Shown: in pieces, positions 46,701 through 58,910 of the stretch
How the letters are laid out: each line of letters opens with the position of its first letter
Position numbering within the stretch: position 1 is the stretch's first letter
From: Anniella stebbinsi
Taxonomy: Eukaryota; Chordata; Lepidosauria; Squamata; Anniellidae
Assembly (NCBI GenBank): GCA_029215795.1
Contig: JARDYH010000002.1
Coordinates: 278,264,310 to 278,328,309 of the forward strand
DNA length: 64,000 nucleotides
Direction: 5' to 3'
Made by a program: the position numbers and the translations under genes
Notes under the pieces: generated by a model
What the model was told of the DNA's origin: nothing
Seen by the model: only the letters and a program-made list of their open reading frames with translations
Databases searched by the model: none

Positions 46701-49700
46701 CAACTCCTCACCTAGCACTATTAAACTTAAACAAAAGATTGGATAGCAAACTCTCTGATAAGGGTTTAATCAGCCATCTATTATTAGCGGCTAGATGGCT
46801 GGTCGCCAAACACTGGAAAGATGGCAAGGGGCTTCATGTAAAAAACTGGTACCAGAGGGTTTGGCAAATTGCTCTTATGGAAAAATTGACTGAGAAAGTG
46901 AGGAAAGTGCGAGGACAACTAAGGTATGAGAATTTTACGGAAATTTGGGGCAAATTCATTGATTTCACAAATAAAGAGGAAGGGGGGAGAAAGCCTCCCT
47001 CACAATATATAGATATCTGGAGTAGATATTAGATTGTCAATACCGGATAACTATTTTCCACTCTCTAAATAGAAAATAATAAATTGAAATGTATAATTCT
47101 GTTTTGTTTGGGACTGTCACGAAATTCCATGGGTATATATAATTGAAATTGTAATACTTGATGTTGTATCCACAATAAAATAATAATAAAAAAAATGAAA
47201 GGTGGTCAACTTCTAATGCCCACCCTTGCCTGCTCTAGTATGCAGGAGTGCACATGTTTGTACATACATTACCTAAGAGATGAAGTGTTTTCCTTCATCA
47301 GCTGTTGAAGAGCCCTTACCTGTTCTCACTGCTGAAGAGCTGTTAGTTTATAGGAGAAAGAAGCTACAAGAGAAGAAGGTACACATAGCTGCCTTAGCAT
47401 CTGCCATCCTGTCTGACCCAGAAAATAACGTAAGTGACATTCGAGTTGCTTTGAAATCAGCCAATTAAAAAAAGTAAATAAATGTGTGTTTCATGCCAGT
47501 TAGAGTCCAAAGTAGCAAGTATATCATAATTACTGCAGAAAGAAATGTGGATTGCGTGGCTTCGCACAGTGAATCTTACAATGGCTTATGTGCAACTATT
47601 AATACTTCCATGCCATAGACTCTGTTTGTGGATTAGAAGGGACAATTCCCTTTTTGTAAACTCTGTTTATAGTCTTATACTTGGATGCTATTGGAAATGT
47701 TTTCTGTGTTGCTAATATTTCATGTATAGAATTAATTAATAGTATTAATTTTGCTTTCCTCCTCCAAAGAGAAGACCCCATCAACATTTTTGTCATGTTT
47801 TGGATATTATTTAAAAACTAAGTGTTGTAACCACTTGTCAGTCAGTACTTCAATGTAGAGATCTGGCTGTCAAAAAACATCTCTGAGAGGAGGCAAAACT
47901 GCTTTTCTGCCCAAACCTAAAAGATTGGCCTGGGAAAACAGGAAGAGCTCATGTGTTCTGGATCTTTCCCATTGGAGGTACAGCCATTGGGATGGCTACT
48001 TTTTGGGATGTTGAAAACAAATAGTGTTGGTTGGTTATGAAGACTGTCTTTCATGTTTTTCTGAACCTGGGTCTCTAGATGTTTTGGCCTTCAGCTCCCA
48101 TCAGCCGTAGTTAGCATGGTCAGGGATGATGGAGTTGTAGGCCAAAACATCTCGATTTGGGGAAGGCTGATTTAGAGAATCCCTGTGTTGGTGGTGGTCT
48201 TAGATGTTGTGTGCATGTTCTCCAGAGCTAGCAGTAATAGTGGACTTTTTGTTGCTCCTCACTTACAATAGCAATGCATGTTTGAACTTTGATTAACCTA
48301 TGCTTGCCAGTGTGTATTTCATGGGTATGTCATCCTTGAGCAGATAAAGAAGCTGAAAGAGTTGCGTGCAATGTTAATGGAACAGGATCCTAATGTGGCT
48401 GTGATTGTGCGAAAGCTGGTGATGATTTCTCTCTTGGAACTATTCAAAGATATTACTCCATCTTACAAAATCAGGCCTTTAACTGAGAGAGAGAAAAACA
48501 CAAAGGTGAGGCAATACAATTATTTTGTATGAAGGGGGGGAATGTAGAGCTTAGTTATTAAAATATTGGCATTTTGTTTATCAAATATGAAAATGTAACC
48601 CTCTTATCAAAACTGTTGGTAATCACTTTTCTCAAATACTTTTTGATAATTGTGTGGTGCTCATTGCAGAAGGAATTAAATTAGCCAGCATGGTTGGAAT
48701 GATGGGAGTGTTGGATAAGACTAAGGAATTCCAGGTTCAAATCCCTGCTCAGCCAAAATACTCTCTTAGCTAACCTACCACACAGGATGTGGGGGTAAAA
48801 GGTCTGTCTGTGGAGGAGACCTAAGGGAAACTAGCATAAAAATATAATAAACTTGTGGCAGATGTGAAATTGCCAGGTAAATAAGAATCTGGAATTCTGA
48901 TTATGTAATATAACAATGCAAGAGAGTGAAAATAGAAATAAAGCTAAAACTTGAGAGCCTTAGAGGTACCATTTGCTCCACATTTTGGACCCTTGTCCTT
49001 GAGGCAAAGGTGCTCCCTGCAGCAGATGCATCTAAGCAAGGTAGGTGAGGTGAACTTTAGCTGTGTGTTCCATTAAATGAGAGCTTTCATTTGACCCCTG
49101 AAAATGTAGAACAATGAGGATAGGGGTTCTATGGTTTATTTACATGCATTGCATGGACATTATCAGCAGAGGAGTCAGATTCTTTTTCTGTAAATACTTT
49201 ACGCTTGGGATTTTTCCAGCTGAATGAAAAGATGCTTCCCAGATATCTTGTGCATTCTTGCCATGTGCAAATCTCAAGTAGTTTTACTATACCATAAAGA
49301 ATGCCTGAAACAGGGTGACATCTTCTGAAACTTGAAATGATTTGTAATTCTCACACAGAAGATTCATGACAATATATTTTTTTCCAATATCTCTTTGTTT
49401 GTCCTCAGGTTAGAAAAGATACTCAGAAATTAAGAGAATTTGAAGAAGGCCTTGTGAGCCAATACAAGTTTTACTTAGAAAATCTGGAGCAATCTCTGAA
49501 AGGTACAACATAAGATTGGGTGTGAGGAGAGGGGAAAGTAACAAATGACATGCTTGATTTTTCTTACAGGCATGCACAACGGGAAACATACCAGTGTTTA
49601 TACATGAGTAGTCTCATTAAAGCCAGCGAACAATGAGCACGTCATTATAATTTACATGGTTGTATTTGAAAATGCACCTATGTGTGTCAAGCCAGTGGTG

Positions 49701-52700
49701 TTTTCTGCTCCCACAATTGTTCTAGGGACAGTTTTCTTGAATTTACGGCCATTTTTTTAATCTGACTCTGCAATAGGGATTTTCTTCCCACGTGATTGTC
49801 ATTTTTTGTTTGCACATCACACATTGGGCATCCCCTCATAGAATCTTTCTCTTTTTCTCTACAAATGGCTGCGCTTACTATTTAACAGATTGGCTTTGCG
49901 ATGGAAGGTGTGTCTCCCCCCCCTCCTTTTTTGGCAAGGGTTTTTCCCTGTGGTCCCTCAATTTCTGTTTTCCATCTTTGGCCGGCTTCTATTTATTCTA
50001 CTTTGCTTTAAGGCTTGATTTTATTGAAAATGAACAATGCTACATATTGTTAGTGCTGATATTGCATATCTGGGGGTCAATGATCATTCCCTTCTTTGAA
50101 TGGTCTGCAGTATTTCTTTATGAGAAGAGACAATGCTCTCTGTCTTGCCCCCAAAGAGTATGAAATTACAAGAACTTTTTCACAAGTAAGGCTTAAATTT
50201 GTTTGCATTTCTAGAATCTATACATTAAAAAATTAATTAACTTTTGCTGCTTTATCATTGTATGGAATTTCATTGTGTAGGCCACCTTGGAGGGCTTTTG
50301 ACCTTAAAGGTGGCCTAAACATATTTTGAATATATGAGAAAGGAAAGGGCTATGTTGACTAAATCTGCACTGGGTTTTGAAATGTTCTCATTCAATATTG
50401 ATTTTGCATTTACAGCACTCACAAGTAATGTATTTGGGCTTAAAGGCATTTTTAGTGTCACTTGAAAACAGTAGTGTCTGTTTTACTATATACTGTGGAG
50501 TCCATTTATAGTAGTCTCCATTTTCAGTCTTCTATTATCCTGATGTTATGCTGAGAGTATTTATATAAGATTCCCACAATCCAGGTGTGGCTTTGGATTG
50601 CCTTAAGTGTCCTGGGAAATGATTCAGTGAAGAAAGCTGCTAGTCATTGAGCCAAGTTTTGAAAGACAAATCAGACTTAAGAAAAATAATGCTAAGTCTT
50701 CTTCCAAATACTAAGATCATGAGAAAAATGTTGGGACGAGGAACCTTTAGGTTGTATCCAATTCTATCATTGTGGTAGTGGATGGAGCTCCTGCTGTACA
50801 GGGAACCTCTACCTGGTTTTGTGGGATTCCCCCCACCCTTCTACCTCAGCTTCCTGTGCCCCTGACCCTCAGGAGAGGCATTTTGGAGGGCTCTGGGGTA
50901 AGGAAGTTTTGGAGAAGTTAGATTAGGCAACCCCCGTTTCATTGGTGTGACGCTGGATATAACCCAAAGAATATTGAAAGGAAAACATAATATTTTATGC
51001 GTGTCTTGATTGTAAACCCATTTAGATATGATAATAAATATATAAAAAATTATGGAACAAAATATTAGTAACTAGGGAATCTGGCAGGGGAAAAATAACT
51101 CAGCTTTGCACAATATTTCACTTAGATTGGAAGCAAAGGAAGCTGAAGAAAAGCAATGTGATATCACTAAAGGCATACAAAGGCCTTGCCGAGATTGCTG
51201 TGAAGTGCTTGTGTGAGCTGCTGGTGACCCTGCCTCACTTCAACTTCCACAATAACATTATAGTACTGATTGTGCCACTCATGAATGATCCTTCAAAACA
51301 GGTAGGTGTCGCATATTGCCTGTGATAGCAGAGTTTATTATTACGCTGAAAAGTTTGATTTTTCAAAACAAAACCACTAAATTGAGGTGTTCAATTTTCC
51401 AGATCTCTGAAATGTGCTGTGATGCAGTAAAGAGCCTCTTCAAGCAGGATAAGCTAGGCTTTGCCTCACTTGGTGTGGTGAAGGTAATTTCTGGCCTTGT
51501 GAAAAGCCGGAATTATGATGTTAGACCTGAGGTATGTTTCTGGGTGTAGATCTTTTAAAGGTTGTTTTGTTTCTCTCATATGGAGCAAGAATTAAAAATA
51601 GGCTTTGAATGTTTGCATCAGATATATTCCCAAACAAAAACTTTAGTTGAGTCCAGGTTATAGCTCTTTCAATTTTTCAAGAGTTATTGCAAGGATGGTG
51701 GCTAGCATTTGTATATGAAAAAGACGTTCTCTCAAGGTTTTTTTTGCAAAGCTTTTGCTTTTAATAAACTTGAGCAATAAATGCTTGTGGATTATTTTAG
51801 GTGTTAATGACACTACTTCATCTAAGAATTAAGGAAGTAGAAGTAAAAAAAGATGCAGAAGACATTACACCGAAGAAGAAATTCATGTCCTATAAAGAAA
51901 AAAGAAAAAATCTGTCAAGGATGCAAAGAAAGGTATTTTATGCTGTGCTGAGCAAACATCCCTAAAATTTTATTCAAAAATGAAACTGACTAATCCTCTA
52001 TTTGTTTTGGCCTGAATCCAAGCAGCTATGCAACATATTTCATTGTCCAAGGAGGTTTCCAGAGCACCGCCTGGTCTTTTATTTTTATGAGTTTCAGTTG
52101 GTACAGCTCAAGGATGTTGACAAGGTGCTTGGACAAGTTTGTGCAGCCACTTCCATAATGGATCCTTGCCCCTCTTGGCTTATGAAAACCAGCAGGGAGG
52201 GAACAGCCGGCTGGGTCAGGGAGGTATTAATGCCTTCTTGCAAGAGGGAATGGTCCTGAGCCAATGGAAAGAAGAAGCAGTGAGACCACTCCTGAAAGAT
52301 ATCCTCTCTGGACTCAGAAGTTCTTAACAATTTTAGTTGGGTGGCAAATGTTCCTTTCCTGGGCAAGGTCCTTGAGCGGGTGGTTGCGAACCAGCTCCAA
52401 ACACTCTTGGATGAGACCAATTATCTGGATCCATTTCAGTCAGGGTTCAGGCCAGGTTTTTGGACGGAAACAGCCTTGGTCATCCTGTGTGATGGCCTAT
52501 GTCAGGAGAGAGACACAGAGAGTGTGACCATGTTGATACTCTTGGATCTCTCAGCAGCTTTTGATACCATCAACCATGGTATCCTTCTGGGGCGATTATC
52601 TGAACTGGGTGTAGACAGTACTGTATTGCAGTGGTTCCACTCCTATTTGGATGGCTGGTTCCAGAAGGTAGTGTTTGGGGAATATTGCTCGGTCCCGTGG

Positions 52701-53798
52701 ATTCTCCAGCATGAGGTTCTTCAGGGGTCGGTTTTGTCCCCTATGCTGTTCAACATGTACATGCAACTGCTGAGGTGGGGTATCCATAGTTTTGGAGTGC
52801 ATTACCATCAGTATGCTGATGATGAGCAGCTCTACTCCTTTTCATCTTCATCAGATGAGGCTGTGGATGTACTGAATCAATGCCTGGCTGCGATGATTGA
52901 CTGCATGAAGGCTAATAAACTGAAGCTCAATCCAGACAAGACCAAGATGCTGTTAGGGGGTGGTTCTTTTGGCCGGATGGAAAGTTCTGGGTGGTGTTGC
53001 ACTCCCCTGGAAGGAGAGAGTTTGTTGCTTGGAGGTTCTCCTGGGTCCATCTCTATCATTTGAGGCTCAGGTGGCCTTGGTGGTTTGGAGTGCCTTCTAC
53101 CAGCTTCGGTTGGTTGCTCAGCTACAACCCTATCTGGACAGTGATAACCTGGTTTCAGTAACCTATGCTCTGGTAATCTCCAAATTAGATTACTGCCATG
53201 CACTCTTCATGAGGCTGCCCTTGAAGATTGTGGCAGCCAGATTAATAACTGGGACCAGAAGGTCTGAGCACATAAGACCAATTCTGGCCCGCTTGTATTG
53301 GCTGCCTGTACGTTTTTGAGCCCAATTCAAGGTGCTGGTTTTACCCTATAAAGCCTTACACAGCTTACATGATGGAATGCCTCTCCTGACCTGAACCTGC
53401 CCGGAAACTACAATCAACACCTTCCTCTGAGTGTCTCCTCCGAGGGAGGCTTGGAGAGTGGTGAGAGGGGCTTCTCAGTTGTGGCTCCTGACTATGGAAC
53501 AAGCTCCCCACCGAGGCCTGCCTAGTGCCAACACTGTCATCCGGTTGGGGGCGGTTTAAGACTGCCCTCTACTCCTAGGCATTTAATGGAATACGATGGG
53601 GCATTTATACTAGTCGCCTAAATAGGTCTAGTATTTTATTGAAGCTGTTCTTAGCTATACAAATTGTTTAAAGTTGTGTATGTTTATAATTTTTGTGCTT
53701 TATTCTATGCTGAATTTTTATGCTACATTTTATTATCTTTGAATTGTTGTAAACCACCCAGAGAGCTTGGCTATTGGGCAGTATAGAAACAAAATTAA

Positions 53799-53832
<34 letters not shown>

Positions 53833-56469
53833 TAGGATTGTGTGAATCAGGAGGTAACTAATTGAATCAATCTGTAAAAGTAAGGAGAGACATGTGACAC
53901 ATTTCTGACCTTCAGAGTCCAAAGCATGTTGGGAAAATTGGAAATATTACATGTGAATTGACCTAATGACTAAAAACTAATTTTATCAGTATTGCCAGGA
54001 TTTTAGTTGCCTTATAAAAGATTTGTGCATTTGCAGTGGAAGAAGGCAGAAGAGAAACTGGAGCGAGAACTCTTAGAAGCAGAAGCCTCAGAAAGTACAG
54101 AGAAAAAACTGAAACTGGTAACTTTACCCCCATCTATATGTAATGTGTCACTGGATGTAATGTTATGCACATGAACTATGAACTTGCCAAAGAAGGAGAT
54201 AGAGAGGGAAGAGGGTAAAATGCCTCCCTGCAACAAAAGGAGACAGAGCTGATCCCCACCCAACAAGGAACATACCTTTAAGTTCAGTGGGGCTTACTCC
54301 CAAGTAAGTGTGCTGAGGGTCTTATGTCTAATCAGAAGTAAGTCCTAGCTTTCCTGGGAGCTATGAGGAAACAGTACAACAGACTTCCCCTCCCCACCTT
54401 TGCACACGTGCTAGGAAGAGAGGGAAGCACTCCCTTGAATCAAACTTTTAAAGGAGCCATGGGAAACAGCAGCATCTTCCGACTTATCACCCCTCTCCTC
54501 TAGTGTAATCTGGTCCTATCAATCGCGCCAGGAACCAGGAAGCACAACCGCCCTGGGGTAAACAACGTGATTTCCCTTGTTGTAGAGATGCTTTTATTCC
54601 GCCACCTGGCAGGAGGGCTTGGAACCATGACAGTGGCCTGTTCATTCCTAGCACAATTCTATAATTGCTGTTTTTCAGCATTATGAATTACAGTAAAGAA
54701 GACAGCAGTGTCCTATCCTTCATTGCTGTAATTCATAATGTTGTAAACCAATAATTAGAAACTGATTTTGCAAGGAACTATTGAGCTGATAGGAAAAAAA
54801 ATAAGTAGCTTTGGAGGAACGGCTTCAAAATTTGGTTAAGCAAGGAGAGTGAAATTAATTTAAAATGGAGTCAGAATATTCAGTATATGTTCATTTGTGT
54901 GGCTTTTCCCTACAGCACACAGAAACCTTGAATATTGTATTTTTAACTTACTTCCGAATACTGAAGAAAGCACAGAAGTCTCCCCTTTTGCCTGCTGTGT
55001 TGGAAGGTCTTGCAAAGTAAGAATTTCAAAGTAATTTTGAGTTCTAATTCTTAAAGTTATTGGCACTTCATATTAATTTAAAATTGAAACAGAATGAAGA
55101 TAAATCTTTTGTAAAATCATGTATTTAACTCTCTGATTTTAGGTTTGCCCACCTCATAAACTTGGAATTCTTTGATGACCTTTTGCTTGTTCTGCATTCT
55201 CTTAATGTGTCAGGGGTAAGTTTATCTCTATTCTAATGAGATAATGACTCTTGTTCTATGCATTTGTGATTAATTTCTTGTGTTTCTAGGTGTTAAGCCA
55301 CAGAGAAGGCCTGCACTGCATTCTTTCTGCTTTTCACATTTTGTCTGGTCAAGGTAGGTGGATTTGATTTACATATTTTTATGGCTTTGGCTTTTGTGAT
55401 TAGCTTGAATTGACCTATTGCTTCGCCTGGCAAACTTGAGAGTAATGAAGGATGTAGCAAAAAGGCCTTAATGTCTGTTAATAGCCTGGAGGAAGGAAGC
55501 AAGATAGAGTTTGGGGGAGAGCTGCAAGAAGGCAATGTTCAGTTCGAATTGAGGCAGGATCAGTGGTTTTTTTGTTGTCTATTTTTGTTTTGGCTTTTTA
55601 AGGTATCTGTATTCTGATCAGCTCTACTTGTACTAATGTAAATCCCATGTTGCCATGGGCACTAGTAGTCCTGCTTTTTTACCCCTCAGTCCCCTCACCA
55701 CACAGGGGATCATGAATACTGCAAAGGTGGCTCATGTGTAGTGAATCCCCCCTTTGAAATGTGCATGCAACACAGTCCCTCCCCCTTCCTCGCATTGGCC
55801 ACCTCCATCCCCTTCTCCCTCCCCCCCTCTGGCAGCAACCACACGGTGTGCCGCACTGATTGGCTGAGCAGGGCTGTCTGTCACGTTGCTTGCAGAGGGG
55901 CTGCTCTGCCTGTTTGGTGCAAAGGAAATTAATTGCTATTAAAGCTTGAGCTTTCAAAATGTTCTGTACATCTACACTGCTCAACTTCAGTTTAAAACAA
56001 AAATGAGTCTGGTAGAACTTGAGTAGTAAGCCGTATACACTACCATATTCTTATATAGATACTAAATCATGTAGAGTTGTTTCTAACTTCTTGCCATGGG
56101 GAAGTGCCATACTTAGCAATATGTTCAACTATGGAAACAAACTTACTTTACTGGTATTATTTTGCGTAGGTGATGTCCTTAACATTGACCCTTTGAAATT
56201 CTACACACACCTTTACAAGACATTACTTAAACTACATGCAGGTAATTCCCGATTTAAATATGTTGACTATAGCTGATATTTTCTGTTTATCCAAATGTTG
56301 GAGATTTATTTCATGGATATGGATAGCTGAAATAGCATTACTATTTAATGCCTCAATTTATGGTAGTCTTCCAGTAGTTAAGAGTTTTTTAGCAACAACA
56401 AACCTTGAGTGCTGTCTTTTATACTTTTGGAGTAGGTGGCTTGAAGACACACATGCCTTGACAGTTTCC

Positions 56470-56529
<60 letters not shown>

Positions 56530-58867
56530 TACTTGGCCCATCAGCGAAAAAAAACTTTTAACTAAACCTCATTGTAAATCCTAAGTGAAATTCTGCAGTG
56601 TGTCCTCCTTTGCGAAATAACTAATTCTTAATTGAATAAATTAAAAGGACAGGATGCCTTCTATTTTTCCAGTAATCTTCTGCATATGTTTTTTATATTT
56701 AATTGGGTTTTGTTGTTTGTATTTAAGGTGCTACAAATGAAGATGTGGCAATAGTGTTGCAGTGCCTGGATGTAATGCTCACCAAGCGTAGGAAACAGGT
56801 GTCCCAGCAGAGAGCTCTTGCTTTCATAAAACGCCTTTCCACTCTAGCGCTCCACGTTCTTCCAAATGCCAGCATTGGGATCTTGGCAACCAATAGAACA
56901 TTAATGCATGTAAGTTCTTAGTAACGTGATCGATACATAGTAGATTTGTGGATATAGTTCTATTGAGAGATCTTTCTAGTATTCACCCAGCACTCTCACC
57001 TTGTTTTCTTTAGTTTTTCCTTCTGTTATAGACAACCTGGCTCACATCTTTGCTCTTCATTACATTGAATTTAGTTTTTAGATAAAAGAAGCCTACTGGA
57101 TCAGTCCTTCTTTCTCAATGAATCTGGCTGACCTTTTCACTGCAGAAGGTAATAGGGGCCAACATGGATATCTACTACAGATGCTTTATATAGATCCTGC
57201 TCAGACGACATGCTAAGCTGCTGTGGTTAAACATTTTGAGCTAAACATTATGGGTTAGCATATTGTGTGAACCATGAGTCTACCTTGGTCTATTGACTGC
57301 AAATAAAGGTGATTGATTGAACCATGAGTTACTGTGTTGTGTGAACCATTCCCAACCATGGTGGCTACATAACCATGGTTTAGAAATGCTCATTAACCAT
57401 TTGCTACAAAAGGGTTAGCGACCTAACCATGGGTTAGTGTGTTGTCTGAACAAGCCCATAGAGAATATAGCTCTGGGTCGGTGCACCTGAGGACTTACAA
57501 GGTCAATATGCTCATAACATTCAGCTCTATATCTGCTCTTTGCTGGAGCCAAGTCATCCGAATGAATATTTGAGAGCAGTGATGGCCTGAATGAGTATGA
57601 ATAAACTAAATCTCAATCCAGACAAGATGGAGATGTTAATGAGTGGGGTCAGAAGCAGTGACTCCAGTTGATTTAGGAGCTTGGTTCCCATGAATAACCA
57701 GATGTACAGTCTGCAGCAGCCACCTATAAGAGTGCTGTTTACCAGCTTAGGATGGTATGCCTGCTGTGACTCGTCTTGGAGGATGTCAACCTGGTCATTG
57801 TGATAGATACTTTGATAACCTCCAAGCTAGAGTACAGTAACAAAAGTTACATGAGTTTTAAAGGCTATTTTTTAATGTTTTTAATATTTATAAACTGCCC
57901 AGAGCACTTATGCAATGGGGTGGTGTATAAATGTAAATCATCATCATCAATTTCAATTTGCTTAAGCTTTGGAAGAATACTAAATAGTGAGAACCAAAGG
58001 GAGTTTATTACACCAGTGTTGGAAAAGTTACAGTTGACTCCCAGTTAGATTTTTGGCACAGCTCAGAGTGCTGGGTTTAACGTTTTAAAGCCCCAAATGG
58101 CCTCAGTCACCCTAGTTACCTTAGGCGATGAGGAAGATAAGGCTAAGATCTTTGAGGAGGTCTTGCTTCAAGCCTCACCTTTATTTGAAATCAGACTGGT
58201 GGGGACAAGGAGTCTTCTCAGAGGAATTCTTTGGAATTCGATTCTCAAGAGAGGCTGGTTTAGCCAAACCAGGCCAGTTCTTCCCTCACTTTCTGGATGT
58301 TTAATAAAGAGTTTTTTATTTCAAGAAGGACTTAGAGAGTGAGGGTGATTATTGATGGGTTTTTAAAAATCTAAACTGGTAGTATTTTAATTGCTGCAGT
58401 TTAAAAATGGTTGATGGATTCTAATTCTAAATAATGTTTGGATTTTAATTGGAATTTCCTGGCTATCATATTTGTTGTCGCATCTGTCCTTTTTTATTGT
58501 TGATGTTGTGGGTCCCCCTGAAGGTTCATTATTTAATGTTGGCGGGATACAAATAAGATATGCCTATAATGGGATGAACAAAATGGTCCACATGTCAAGT
58601 ATTCTTACCATAATTTGGAAATTACTACAGAATCCATGAAGATTAAATGAAAGTAGATAATCTTTGTATTTTAACAGGCTATATAATATCCACTAGGCTA
58701 CATACATTTTCAGGGACCTTGAATTTCTTACATCAATTATTAGTTATCTATTTTGGGTGAGGTAATTTTATTCTCTGATGCAAACATGGCAATAACTGTA
58801 ATTATTATTCTATTTTGTGTGGAACTCTTTTTTTAAATTAACTTCAGAGGGAGAAGCGGGTAAGAAA

Positions 58868-58910
<43 letters not shown>

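Noticed and set aside
49792..50163. 123-codon frame in NOC3L intron 8
   Set aside because: The hydrophobic composition comes from T-rich intron sequence; no splice sites in frame with NOC3L.
52094..52420. Minus-strand frame of 108 codons
   Set aside because: Antisense of the L2/CR1-like reverse transcriptase.
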